Positions 25,204-36,348 of a stretch of 64,000 nt of DNA are shown piece after piece. The first letter of the stretch is position 1; every line of letters begins with the position of its first letter. Under the pieces are notes generated by a model. The model was not told the DNA's origin and did not search any database. It was given only the letters and a program-made list of their open reading frames with translations. Source of the stretch: Panopea generosa (taxonomy: Eukaryota > Mollusca > Bivalvia > Adapedonta > Hiatellidae); NCBI GenBank assembly GCA_029582155.1, contig CM055909.1:20432798-20496797 (forward strand). Direction: 5' to 3'. A program made the translations under genes and the position numbers.

Positions 25204-26013
25204 GTATGAAACATTTTTTTGTCTGAGCAACCACTGTCAAACATTTTGACCTTTTTTTTTTTAATATGTCTCAGATATATGTAATACTTTCATGGCAGCT
25301 CTACTTCTACTTCTGAACAATTTTCACCAATTTGTTAGGGGATATCAGCTTGAAGACCAATTGTGCATATTGTCATTGCGTTCCGGACTATTGACTTTTG
25401 GCAAAGTTATGGTCCTTTATTTTATTTAGTTGCTAGGGAGCTTCAGTATAAAGTTAGTTATGGCTGAGGCAGATTGTCCTTGTTCTAGTCAATCAATATT
25501 TAACAGGGTTATGGCCAGTTCATAATTTCAATTGTAAATCTTGTCGGCACTATTCATTCTTAACTAATTAACTGATTTTGCCCAAACTTGTTGGGGAATA
25601 TAAGTATGAAGTCCAGTTTGACTTGTAATTTCTTTCTGGGTTGTGCCAAGTTGACCTTTTGCCAATTATGGCCTTATAATTATTTTTTAAATATAATTCT
25701 TGTTAGCACTACTAATAAACGTCTCGACTAATTATAATCAAACTTGCTAGGTATCATTATGAAGTTCTGTTTTGCATATTGTCATCTCTGTAGTAGTACT
25801 ACTGTCACCACTAGTATTTTGTCCAAACTCTTTTGTCAAATGGATTTGCTAAAATAAAGCTACAGACCCAGTGGGCATTCATGTTGACAAGCACATTCCT
25901 AGTTTTAAAATAAATGTCCATTATAGAATTAAATCACTGCAGAAAAAATAATTAACACTGAATAAGTTATTTACATCAATTCCTTTCATTCTATTTTAAC
26001 ATTTTATTCATAG

Positions 26014-26125
26014 ATTGGTATAGAAAATGTGGAACTGATGACAGAAGAAGACTTTGAAAGGGTTGGCATCTATGTCATTGACATCCGACTGAAAATTAAA
26101 CAGGCCTGTCAGAATTATCTAAAAG
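26014..26125 (+). CDS. HECT gene exon: second part of SAM-like domain
   Basis: The acceptor is 'tttattcatag' and the donor 'AAAG|gtaata'. It reads 'IGIENVELMTEEDFERVGI' followed by 'DIRLKIKQACQNYLK'. The L-x-TEEDFE-x-VGI...RLKI pattern matches the last helices of a SAM domain, which mediates protein self-association. The exon ends in phase 1, which does not match the phase-2 start of the next exon found. A small exon may be missing. Confidence 0.75.
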
Positions 26126-26390
26126 GTAATACTCAGCTTACAATAAAGTTTTCTCATATAATCTCGAGAATGGATGTTAAAAACCTAATTGAAGAATATG
26201 GGTAAAAATGTAATTATCAGATTGAACAATACTGTATTACTACAAGGCAGTTGAAAGGTTTAAGCCACCATTTGCACATATTTTTTGCTATGAAAAAAAG
26301 CTAATAAAGGTATACTCCTGCCAGTTAATTATAAAGCTGTTGCAAATTTTCTAAATGCAATGCAGCCCAGCTTCTAAAGTTATGCATAAT

Positions 26391-27573
26391 CAGGGCTAGA
26401 ATTTAACTTTTTTGTGCACTGGCAATTTTGGCCAGTGCCTAAAATTTCAACTGGCCAAATTTGAAACCAGCTAGCCAAACCAATTTTCGCAGAAACTTGT
26501 AGTCCTAAATGTCTAAATAAACCCAAAATTAATTGTTTCAAAGCCTGCGTGTTATTTATTATGCATTATTAGCTTTTTTTTATTTATAGACAATGGTATC
26601 AAGGTTTTTATATATGGTAAGGTACAATTCAAAGCAGTACTTTACAAAACAAAATATTTAAAAAAATAAAATGGTCTTTGTTAATTATTATACTACCATA
26701 AATAAATGCATACAATGATATATCATAAATAAACACTTTAACTGAACCAAAATATAAATCATAACAAGAGTACAGAGACTAAGATTGAGACATACACACA
26801 TTTCTATTTATAGAATTAATACAGCCAATGGCCTTTCGTTTTAAAATAAGATCTAGATCTAGCCAAGGACGATTGTTTAACATGTGTAAATGTTGTGACA
26901 TCATAGTAATATAGTTTAATTATTATGGATGATCTGTCGATCGCGGTGGTTTCTACAATTGACACACCATTTTGTCATTGTCAAGTTTATAGCCCTGTGT
27001 GATATTGAGCTGTCGCTCCCATTGTATTACAGTATTAACGGAAGGATTATTTGTCTTTTTTTCTTGGTAGGACTCACTTTCATTCGTCGGTACAATGGAG
27101 AAAAAGATGTTATTTTACAGCTGACAAAATATGTAAACAATAAATTTGACGGGTTTCAACTTTACTTTTATTTTATAGAGTGAGTGCGCGATCAATCAAA
27201 CTAGACGCAGTCTACTCATTATGTTGTTGACGGGTTTTAACTTTACTCCCTTTTTGCAGAATGAACTTGAGATCAAAAACAATTGGACGCAGTCTACACA
27301 TATTAAATATTTAATACATGTCATTGACAATCGTGCTGCTAGGGGGTAATTTGGCGCGAGAAGCAAAAGAAATTTGGTTTAATTGACAAGAACTCGTTAT
27401 TTTTACCAGGATAATACTTGTTTATTTTCAAAAATCAATAAAATGAATACAATAAGTAATTTTCTCAACTTGAAATCCACTCGCAAAAAAATGCCAGCTT
27501 AAGTAATTTCAACTCGCATTTTCAAAATACAGCTCGCATTTTGCGAGTGGCGAGTGCTTAAATTCGAGCCCTG
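26391..27573. mobile_element. Non-autonomous hAT-like element (1183 bp) in a HECT-gene intron
   Basis: Ends are CAGGGCTAGAATTTAA and TTAAATTCGAGCCCTG, inverted with one mismatch over 16 bp. They are flanked by ATAAT on both sides (26386-26390 and 27574-27578), a likely 5-bp target-site duplication. Subterminal repeats differ between ends ('gcactggcaattttggccag' on the left, repeated 'actcgcattttgcgag' on the right). No transposase is seen; the internal open frame at 26929-27183 is not conserved-looking. A related fragment is at 63838-63945. Confidence 0.85.
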
Positions 27574-27938
27574 ATAATAGCTGCTGACTGTTTGTTTGTT
27601 GGTCATTATTTTTTTCTCTGCTCCATAGCTTTGAAACTCTTTCACTTAGCCTGCTAAACTTTTATTAAGCTTTTCCATGTAGATGTGATTATGAATGAGC
27701 ACCCCCAATCTTAGCTCTACTGGCTAATGGCCAGCAGGGCTTTTGACATGGTAAATTGTCCTCTGTCCATGGTCCTTCCGTATTATTGTCTTGTTTTCAT
27801 ACATTATCAGCTATTTTTTAGACAATCTTCAAAATGTTGAGCATGCTGTCTTTTGACAGCTAATTTTTTATTCTGCAATATCTTCTTTATACTGCGAGGT
27901 TTTAATTATTGATAAAAGCTCTGGCTTTATTTCTTCAG

Positions 27939-28162
27939 TAGTGCCAACACAGATGATACCTTAGAAGATTTACTAAAGGGATACATGCTGAGAGCTGTTG
28001 AACTTCAAAACAGGACGGATCTGATTATTTCACGTTGTAATGTACTTGAATCAGCTTTTAGAGGAATGCAGCTACATAGTTTCAGGCTCAATGCAAATCT
28101 GTACATAAAGATTAGCCGCGAGGTAGGTCAAGATTATGGAGGGCCAAGAAGAGAGTTTTTCA
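27939..28162 (+). CDS. HECT gene exon: N-lobe start, GGPRREFF motif
   Basis: The acceptor is 'tttatttcttcag' and the donor 'TTTTTCAG|gtcagt'. In the frame beginning AGT at 27940 it encodes a helix 'LLKGYMLRAVELQNRT', 'NVLESAFRGMQLHSF', then 'LYIKISREVGQDYGGPRREF'. The last block is the HECT N-lobe signature (acidic residue, GGP, REFF). The exon needs two bases from the preceding exon, whereas the SAM exon provides one. Confidence 0.88.
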
Positions 28163-28849
28163 GGTCAGTATATTCAATCTTGAAAAACATTTTCTGCTGT
28201 ACTTTTTGTGCTTGTTCAGAAGTTATAGTTATAACAGTCATCAGTAGAGTTAAATGGTAATTTTAATTTATCTTAGCAAGAAAATGGTGACTCAAGAACC
28301 GTATGGATTTTATTAATACTTGCTACAAATGATCAACATAACATGATAATGTTTCTGGGGTAAAACCCAGACTCCAAATTTACAAGTCATGGTCATAAAA
28401 ATAACTTTGACAACACTTCAGTCTGTAACTTTATCATATATGGATAGATTTCAAAAACATGTAGCTCAATTTATCATTGATCAACATGACATGACAAAGT
28501 GTCACCTTAAGACCCAGAACCTTACCTCATGGTCAAGGTTACACTTCCAGTTTGTTTGATATATCATGTCTGGTGTGTAACTGTTTTACATGGAGGGATT
28601 TTAAAATAGCTTGACACAAGTGATCAACAGTCATGATGTGTCTCCTGTATTCACCTGTAGAAATGCACAGACATTTACATCAGATGTCAGGGTTAAGATT
28701 GCACAAAGGTCAAGGTCACACTTTAATGTACTAAAATGTGTCTAGTCTGAAATGTCAGTCCATGACTTGATATTCATGGATATATATAATTATTGTTATT
28801 TTTTCAGACCATTTCGAGGACATGCGACACTAACCAATGACATTTCTTG
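28163..28849. other. Intron sequence with diffuse repeats
   Basis: Contains mollusc-type dispersed repeat motifs ('ggtcaaggtcacactt', 'gtgtctagtctgaaat', 'atggagggattttaaaat') that recur near 30540-30680. The HECT N-lobe exon expected downstream of GGPRREFF is not seen here. Confidence 0.6.
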
Positions 28850-29065
28850 TTTTTTTCTTTATTGATGCGGTTAAATAACATTTTCAACATATGGCAGGTT
28901 AAAAATGGCATTTCCAGTTTATTGGTGGAGGAAAAACTTAGAAGGAATTGGAGAAGAACCAACGTCAATCTGCAAGAAATTGGCAAGTCAAGCTGTTGGA
29001 TGAAGCTGGGTTTGAACTCACAACATTGGTGGTGGGAGGTGGTCATAGACGAAAGTTCCTCAGCC
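28850..29065 (-). mobile_element. SINE-D, diverged copy
   Basis: Minus-orientation relative of 33645-33882. 'aacattttcaaca', 'aaaatggcatttccagttt', 'ggtggaggaaaaactt' and the B-box remnant 'gggtttgaactcaca' align in order with the reverse complement of that copy. The tRNA-like head is at the right end. Confidence 0.75.
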
Positions 29066-29969
29066 ATTGAGTACAGTTAGGTATAATTCATTGAAATTGC
29101 ATTTTTAGTTTTCCACATTGTATGCCAATTGAATAAAAACTTTGTTAAATTTGTGTGTGAGTGTTTCGGATGTATCATGAACAGAACAGATATTTTATTT
29201 CAGACTTGTACATAAATACATCGTCATAATAACATATTTACAATACATAATATTACGTAAAATATATTGTTAATTAATACATAATTTGTACCACCATTTT
29301 TCATTTACATTTTTTAAGTAAGTTCATATATTTTTTTATTAACAATATTGAAATAATGCATGAAAATCTTTTAAGTCATAAATTCCTAAAAATAAGAGGA
29401 TGAACAAATTTATTAAATATTTAAATGATTTTCTTTCATTAATTCAGAGATTGTTTCCAAAAAAAGATAAAAGATATTCAATATATTTACATAATCTATT
29501 AAATGTTTAAAATGCTTCTTAATTTCAGAGATTTTTTTATATACTGAGCAAATCTGACTAAAATACTTTTGTCATTTGGTTTAAGCAATTCATGCATGTG
29601 CTTTTAGAAAGTTGAATTTAATAATTTCAGTCAATTATGTTTATATTTTTCATTTAACGTCAGAAACTCATGTGGGATTATTTTAACACAAAACTTATGC
29701 TTTTTTAATGTATGCATTATCAAAATGAAACCATTGTTCACATGCTTCATTTAACCAAAGCAAAAGAATGAAAACTTTGTGTCATATAATTGATATATAT
29801 AAAAATAAAATAAGAAACTGGAATATGCCCAAGGAGTATACAAATAAACTATGGAAGATGTCCATTATTATTTCAAGAGCTTTAGTGATGAGCAGTTTAG
29901 GAACATTTAGTTACATAACCATACGAGCAAGTAGATCTTATCTCGAGCCTACATCAGGTAATTACTGAT
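29066..29969. other. Intron sequence, no feature recognised
   Basis: Very AT-rich. The 66-codon open frame at 29768-29968 has no recognisable domain or splice context. Confidence 0.5.
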
Positions 29970-30223
29970 TTGAAATTTAACATAATTTTCATGCAATTGA
30001 GGGCTAACAGACTATCAGTTAACCTAACCATCCTTTACTAGGACTCTGGAAGCAAACCCATCTCCGCAATTAACTGATAACTTTTTCATTTCAGCGATGA
30101 AAGATGAATGACAATGAGACATGATGTTGTATATGTATCATCATGAAGACTGACCAGATAGAGATTCGAACTCGCAACCCCTGAATTGATAGTCAAATTC
30201 GCTACCAACTGATCTAACTCGGC
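29970..30223 (-). mobile_element. SINE-A, near full length
   Basis: Runs from the 3' tail ('gagggctaacagactatcag') through 'caattaactgataac', 'gatgaatgacaatgagaca' and 'gattcgaactcgcaacccc' (B box antisense) to the A-box antisense 'ctgatctaactcggc'. This shows a tRNA-like head at the right end. Confidence 0.88.
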
Positions 30224-30811
30224 ACTGTCTGAGAAATGCTCATTTTATTATTAATTTCATAATTTGGTTTGTATCATTCTTTATAAAAATGATATATGTG
30301 TATAAGGTCAGCTTACTGAAACAGTCTAGTATTCCTTATCTGGTGAGTTCCCTTAAATTTTCAGAAATTATGCATAATATAGTTAGTCATTTTGTTGTGT
30401 AAATTAGCTTTTTATCAATTGATAATTGTAGTTTGTTACAATAAGAGCTTGGTCTTGTCTTTAACTGTCCTGATTGGATAAGTATTGTCGGAGTTATGAC
30501 CCTTGAATTGTCAAAATGTGTGTTATTGTGTCATGCCTTCATAATAGCTCAAAGGTCACTGTGAAGTAAAACATATGAAAAAGACCTTATACCATGTATA
30601 TAGAAAGTGTTTTTTTGTGTCTAGTCTGAAACCTTGTCGTACAGGGAAGGATTTTAAAATGACCTCAAGCCTTGTCACGAAAGACCCCTATGATTTTTAT
30701 TAGCAAAGAAATGGTTTTACTGAGTACAATTTATGAAAGCAACAGGAACTCAAAACATTATAAGCCTACTCATATCATTTCGTCTGAGCTGTCTTAGAGT
30801 AACTGCAATTT

Positions 30812-30945
30812 CACAGTATGTAGGTATAGTTATACCCACATTTCTCTAGTCAGTTACACAGTATGTAGGTATAGTTATACCCACATTTCTCTAGTCAGTT
30901 ACACAGTATGTAGGTATAGTTATACCCACATTTCTCTAGTCAGTT
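30812..30945 (+). repeat. 45-bp tandem repeat, 3 copies
   Basis: 'cacagtatgtaggtatagtt' + 'atacccacatttctctagtc' + 'agtta', starting at 30812, 30857 and 30902. The copies are almost identical, so the triplication is recent. It lies in an intron just upstream of the 31023 exon. Confidence 0.95.
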
Positions 30946-31022
30946 TCTTATGGAACTACAAGTGATGAAAGGACCTGATGTAATTGTTACTTTGCAACAC
31001 TATGCTGTCTTACGATTTTCAG

Positions 31023-31177
31023 CTCAAAAACATAGATTCCTTCAACAGTGGAGATGAATTCTTATTAAAACATGGAGATTGGCTTGTAGAGCAAAGGATA
31101 GCCAATGTATGGAGGTTGTCTCTGGATAGTAAAGTGGAAATGATGGAACTGATAATTAAACAAATCCTATATTACAG
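31023..31177 (+). CDS. HECT gene exon: N-lobe end
   Basis: The acceptor is 'tcttacgattttcag' and the donor 'TTACAG|gtaata', with phase 0 in and phase 2 out. It encodes 'LKNIDSFNSGDEFLLKHGDW', 'RIANVWRLSLDSKVEMM' and 'LIIKQILYY', the helical region preceding the C-lobe linker in G2E3-like HECT proteins. The phase fits the next exon, forming an Arg codon across the junction. Confidence 0.82.
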
Positions 31178-31314
31178 GTAATAATAATATCACCATATTG
31201 TCTATCTGCTTGTTACCCTCCAGGGATTTAACATTTTCAATCTTCATCATCACTTGTTATTAGTTCTACTAAGTGCTTATAAATGTCATGGTAATAATTC
31301 TGTAGTCCATCTGT

Positions 31315-31506
31315 TAGTTTATACTAATTTATTTTAGCTTGATTGTGATGAAAGCTCAGAGCTTAAATGAACCGCTCTCGAGTCTGCTTCCTGGGTAGAA
31401 CCAGTATTGAATGTTGTTTTATGAGAGGCATCAAATCGACCGGGAAATTGAACCCACAACCTCTGGCATGAGCGACCAACACTCTATCCATTAGACTACG
31501 CCCATC
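31315..31506 (-). mobile_element. SINE-B, near full length
   Basis: tRNA-headed SINE with its head at the right. The reverse complement gives A box 'TAGTCTAATGGATA', B box 'GGTTCAATTTCC', body 'CTGGTTCTACCCAGGAAGC', and tail 'TCATCACAATCAAGCTAAAA' then 'TAAATTAGTATAAAC'. Related copies are at 41739, 42523, 56791 and 59034. Confidence 0.88.
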
Positions 31507-31867
31507 TGTTAACAGGAGCTTCTGATAATTACTGTTACAGGCCATGGTGATGTAGCTTTGTCAAACGAAATACGATAGATGATATGATGATCAGGTCATA
31601 CTAATGAAGAATATACAGTACATAAAAACTGGAACAATTATTTATACTGGCTCAATGTATCGAGAAACAAGCCACTATGACAGTATAATTTACCTTGAAA
31701 GTAGCCAGCCATATTAAGATAATGTTCAGCCTCTTTACTTTTAGTAAGTTTTGACATTGAATATATAATATCTGCCAGTTTAAAGAACTAAAATGTTTTG
31801 GTATTTGTAAAACATCCAACTTTGAAAGGAATAGGCAGATCAGCTTTATCATTTATATGTTAATAAT

Positions 31868-32172
31868 TAGTGAACTGCAGCAGTGATCTAGTGGTTGGCA
31901 GCAGCCTCCCATGCGGAAGGTCATGAGTGTGATCCCTGGCGGATCATTTCAAATATTTGAAAAATGGTGCTAGAAGTTTCCTGGCTTGGTGCTCGGTATT
32001 CAGTTGATAGTTCTAGGTGTGGTCGGTGCTGTGTCAGTATAATGTGACCAGATGGGTATCATATCATGTGTCTGCATAATAATACTTCATTGTGGCAGCG
32101 CTTAGAAACTGTCTTAAGAAGACTCTGTCGCGATATGACTGAAAAATTGTTGAAAGCAACACTAAACAGTAT
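31868..32172 (+). mobile_element. SINE-C, tRNA-headed
   Basis: Head 'gtgatctagtggttggcagc' (A box) and 'atgagtgtgatccctggc' (decayed B box). The body has 'gtttcctggcttggtgctcg' and 'gacgctg-like' 'ctgtgtcagtataatgtgac'. The end has 'gaaagcaacactaaacagta' and (CAA)n. Only one copy is in the window. Confidence 0.75.
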
Positions 32173-32880
32173 ACAACAACAATGTTTAGTGTGACAGGCT
32201 TCGGTCAGTTCCCAAAAAGGTAGAGAGAGTCATCCAAACAAAAAACTGACTGGACACATATTAACAGAATCATTTATTATGCTTGGTAGTATGTAATTGT
32301 AGCTGTTTTCATATGTTCTCCTGTCCGTTCTTCCGTCTGCTGTCTTCAGAACAAAATTCGAAAGTATGAAAGATAAGTGCCAACTTGTAAAGCACAATGA
32401 GAGGGTGTACACCGCACAAGGAGATATTTTCCAGTGGTTTTGACAGATTTATCTTTCCTTTTTGGTAATTTTCTTAAGTTTTGACATTATTACAATTATT
32501 ATAATTTTATGAATTCTGGTTGTCTGGAGTACAACTTGAATCCATGGAAGATAATTCATTTATAATGTGAATACTTGTAAAGTACATTAAGGCGGTCTGA
32601 TTGCACAAGCAAGGGCCTGGGGTTTAATTTTTTATTTCAAAGAAAAAACATCCATTGGACCAGATTTTCTTGTTACCAGGTAGTTGTAATTTTCACCAAT
32701 TAAAAAAAACATAAAAATCTTTATATTAAAATCTGCGAGCAAACAGTGACAACAAAATTTAAAGATTAATATAATATATCCATATTGGGCAATATACTGG
32801 AAGGGTATTTATATACAATGGTTGAAAACTTAGCTCTAACAACTGTGTGTTATTAAATATGTTTGTTTCTCATTTGAAAG
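32173..32880. other. Intron sequence, no feature recognised
   Basis: AT-rich intron; nothing supported on either strand. Confidence 0.5.
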
Positions 32881-33119
32881 GTGTGCTTCTGAAGTATCAG
32901 CATTTACCACAGGGCTTAATGATGTTGGACAGTTGTGGGAGCTAATAAAGGCGAACCCTTTGCTGTTTAAACCTCTATTCTGTTTCATGAATGAACCACT
33001 CACTAAAGACATGTTTGATAGATTATGCGAAGTGCAGTATTCGGAAGATGGTTCAAACCGGAGGGTTGCTGAAGACGAAAGTGTGTATGCATGGGTGTTA
33101 CTTTTGCAGGATATTACAG
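32881..33119 (+). CDS. HECT gene exon: linker and start of C-lobe
   Basis: The acceptor is 'ctcatttgaaag' and the donor 'ATTACAG|gtaaac', with phase 2 in and phase 1 out. It encodes 'VSAFTTGLNDVGQLWELI', 'LLFKPLFCFMNEPLTKDMF' and 'VQYSEDGSNRRVAEDESV' before 'WVLLLQDI'. S-E-x-GSNRR...E is the diagnostic stretch of G2E3-like HECT domains. Confidence 0.9.
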
Positions 33120-33644
33120 GTAAACGTTTATCTAAGAGGACAGAAGCTGTATCTTCTGTTTATCTGTCTATCTTTCATCCACATATCTTGTCTAATTCAC
33201 CTTGAAATTGCTGCGTGAGTGCATGTCTTCATCATTAAGCCATAGTGTTAATGTAAATCATACTTAATATTATTTTGGCCCTATAACTGTATGCAGCTTT
33301 TCTAACGTTTTTCATCATATTTGAGTAACTTTGCTGCATTATTGAATCATCATGTCATTTTAAGCTTTATCTGGTTCATATACATTTCATGCCAGATTTG
33401 TTGCCAGATTTAATATACTAGTACGAAAAGTTCATTTACTACAATAAAAACACAATTTCTATATCAACAATGTCAAATTTCAGATGCAAATTATGCAAGT
33501 TGATATTCAAAAACTCAAAATATAGTAGAAATGAAGATGCCAGATGTGAAGTGGACAGATTTTCAAATCTTCCCACTCTGGCAACTTTCGAGGAGGGAAG
33601 TTCAAATATGATTTCCCATATGAGTATATACAACATTATTTGAA

Positions 33645-33882
33645 GGTAAGGCGTAGCTGAGTGGTCAAAGGCGCCATCTCAAGATCACTTACCTCTCACC
33701 GCTAAGGTGGTAGGTTCGAGTCCCACTCGCTCCAAAAACTTTTATGTTAGAAAGTTTCCAGTTACTTGTGGAAGGATGGTGGTTCTTCTCAGTCTGAGAT
33801 CTTCCTCCAACAGTAAAACTGGATATGCCATAAATAACTCTAAATGTGTTGAAAATGGCGTTAAACCTCATTCCAAAAAAAA
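33645..33882 (+). mobile_element. SINE-D, tRNA-headed, well preserved
   Basis: Head 'ggcgtagctgagtggtcaaa' (A box TAGCTGAGTGG) and 'ggtaggttcgagtcccactc' (B box GGTTCGAGTCC) resemble a class II (Leu/Ser-like) tRNA. The body has 'gtttccagttacttgtggaa', 'ttcctccaacagtaaaac', 'atatgccataaataac' and 'gaaaatggcgttaaacctc', then an A-run. It lies in an intron. The CCA-like end and non-tRNA tail mark it as a SINE rather than a tRNA gene. Confidence 0.9.
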
Positions 33883-34484
33883 TTTGAAGGTAAGACATCA
33901 ATATAATTATTGTTAGTGAATATTTAGCATTATAAATTGTGTTAATACCTTGGGGAGTCTAAAAAACAGAGATCCAATGATTCTTGTTGACAGCAGAAAT
34001 CTGTTAATAGGTTTGAAGGTCATTTAAGGATACTCTCATCTATCTTTAGATAAATATAAATAAATATGTTTAGACTGATTATACTTTTGTTAAAATAATA
34101 TTTAAAGCACTATTTAACTGACACATGGTATCAAACTACATGTATACAGGTATGATAACTAATTAGGTATTTTTGTGTAACCCACCCAGCGACAGATTTT
34201 TTGTCAAATCAATATTTGGATTTATATCGATATTTAGATCTACAGGCATAAGGCGAGTTCATTTATAAAAATATGGATGATTATGTATATAATCATTGTT
34301 GTTTCATGTAGAAATAGTATTATTATTGCCATGCTCGTTTTATACAATGATTGTTTACTGGTAAAAACATATGTTCACAAGTAATTCTTATTTAGATAGA
34401 TTGTTAGCATGGTCAAGATCTTATTCTGTTACAGTATTAATCACCTTCAGTGATAGGTTATTTTAGAATTGATAATGAATTATT

Positions 34485-35160
34485 ATACCCCCCACAAACG
34501 AAGTTTTGAGGGGGTATATTGGAGTCACCCTGTGGTCAGTCTGTCGGTCGGTCTGTCCGTTGCAATTTTCCTTGTCCGGAGCATCACTTGAAAAGTACTG
34601 GATGGAATTTCATCAAATGTCATACAATGGTAGAATATAATGAGAGGAAGTGCAGTGTACAAGAAACATAACTCTATTCTTGCTAATTACAGAGTAATTG
34701 CCCTTTGAAATTTTTTCTTGTCCGGAGCATAACTTGAAAAGTACTGGATGGAATTTCATCAAACTTCATACAATGGTAGAATATAATGAGAGGAAGTGCA
34801 GTGTACAAGAAACATAACTCTATTCTTGCTAATTACAGAGTTATTGCCCTTTGATATATTTCCCTTGTCCGGAGCATTACTTTTAAAGTACTCGATGGAA
34901 TTTCATCAAACTTCATACAATGGTAGAATATAATGACAGGAAGTGCAGTGTACAATAAACATAACTCTATTCTTGCTAATTACAGAGTTATTGCCCTTTG
35001 ATATATTTCCCTTGTCTGGAGCATTACTTTTAAAGTACTGGATGGAATTTCATCAAACTTCATACAATGGTAGAATATAATGAGAGGAAGTGCAGTGTAC
35101 AAGAAACATAACTCTATTCTTGCTAATTACAGAGTTATTGCCCTTTGATAAAAAATTTGT
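34485..35160 (+). repeat. Hairpin-ended element with four 147-bp tandem units
   Basis: Begins with a palindrome ('tataccccccacaaacga', then 'ttttgagggggtata') and a GTCTGTCGGTC-rich stretch. Then 'cttgtccggagcat' recurs at about 34571, 34717, 34864 and 35011, each followed by 'tactggatggaatttcatca' and 'gaggaagtgcagtgtacaag'. Copies are closely similar. This is a dispersed mollusc-type repeat with an internal tandem expansion, non-coding, in the last HECT-gene intron. Confidence 0.88.
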
Positions 35161-35985
35161 TTCTTGTCAAACTGTTTCTTGTCAAACTTTTGTCCATAAA
35201 ATTGTTGTCCCTCAACATAACTCGAAAAAGTATAACATTTATTGATTGCCATGAAAGCTTGTACACTGCACAATAATTAAAAAGACTGTTTTTAATTTTA
35301 ACAAAACCATAAAAAAATTAACAATACAAAAAACTCAATCCATAACATTCTCTTTTATTAAGTATTTTTTTTGTCTGGAGCATAACTTTAAAACTATTGG
35401 ATATAATTTAATAAAACTTCATACAATGGTAAACCATTTTCTGTCATGGCTGCGTTCGGGGGGATTCATCACCTTCAGTGATAGCTCTAGTTTACTCGAA
35501 AGTCATGATACTGCCCCTCCTTGCTATAAAGATCATCTTAAATTGTCATCATGGCATGAAAAACTGTGGGATATAAGTTGTGAGAGGCAGATTTTATATA
35601 TTTCTATACATGATTCAAATTGGAGAACCATTTTTTAAAGTTTTACAGTCACCATGTTTTTGTTATAAATGTGTATTCTACTAGACAATTGTTTAATTGG
35701 CAAAAAATACTTTCCAGAAAATGTTTGTAATATGCAGTATCTCCAACTGCCAAAAAACTTGAAATTTTAGGGCAGAAGCGTGTGAGTTCATGCTCTTTAA
35801 ATTGTAAACAAACATGGATTTGGATTTATACGCCATTATATGGCTTAAAGCAGCCGATTGTTGTTGTAAAACCCAACTGACGAGTACAGAAAACAGCAGC
35901 TGTTACATATAGAAATAATAACCACTCTTTCAATTTCTTGCTACTGGTGTAGAAAAATTTTGGGTTTTAAATATAAAAGTTCAAC
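35161..35985. other. Intron sequence, no feature recognised
   Basis: Contains decayed 'cataacttaaaactattgg' remnants of the preceding repeat, then AT-rich DNA. The 70-codon frame at 35426-35638 has no recognisable content. Confidence 0.5.
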
Positions 35986-36163
35986 TGTTCACATAGGCGT
36001 AGGAGCTGGGGGTGGGCAGGGGTTGCAAGCACACACAACCCCAATATTCAGGTTCAGCATATACTTTGGGGCATGGAAGTATACATCCTCATATACTCTC
36101 CTCAGGTTCCTCCGTCCTCAACACCCCTTCCCCCACCAACAATTGAATCGCTCCTAGACTCAT
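35986..36163. mobile_element. MITE-like element with GTAGGAGC ends
   Basis: A short element from 'cataggcgtaggagctgggg' to 'gaatcgctcctagactcatg'. GTAGGAGC and GCTCCTA are inverted, and a G-run on the left answers a C-run on the right. No coding. Assigned as a MITE by structure only. Confidence 0.6.
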
Positions 36164-36348
36164 GCTATACTTTAATGATGGATACATTCCATTCATGATA
36201 ATATGCACATTGCATATTTTTTACAAGTAATGTTATGTTTAATCAATACCGCTGCAAACCTTGACATGTGTAATTACATTTTCTGTCTTCCTCAAAGATA
36301 ATTACATTGCTTTTAAGTTTGATAATAATATCTTTAAAAAAAATTCAG

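Noticed and set aside
33645-33735. Leu/Ser-type tRNA gene
   Set aside because: Good A and B boxes, but followed by the SINE-D tail shared with 28850-29065 and 49440-49575.
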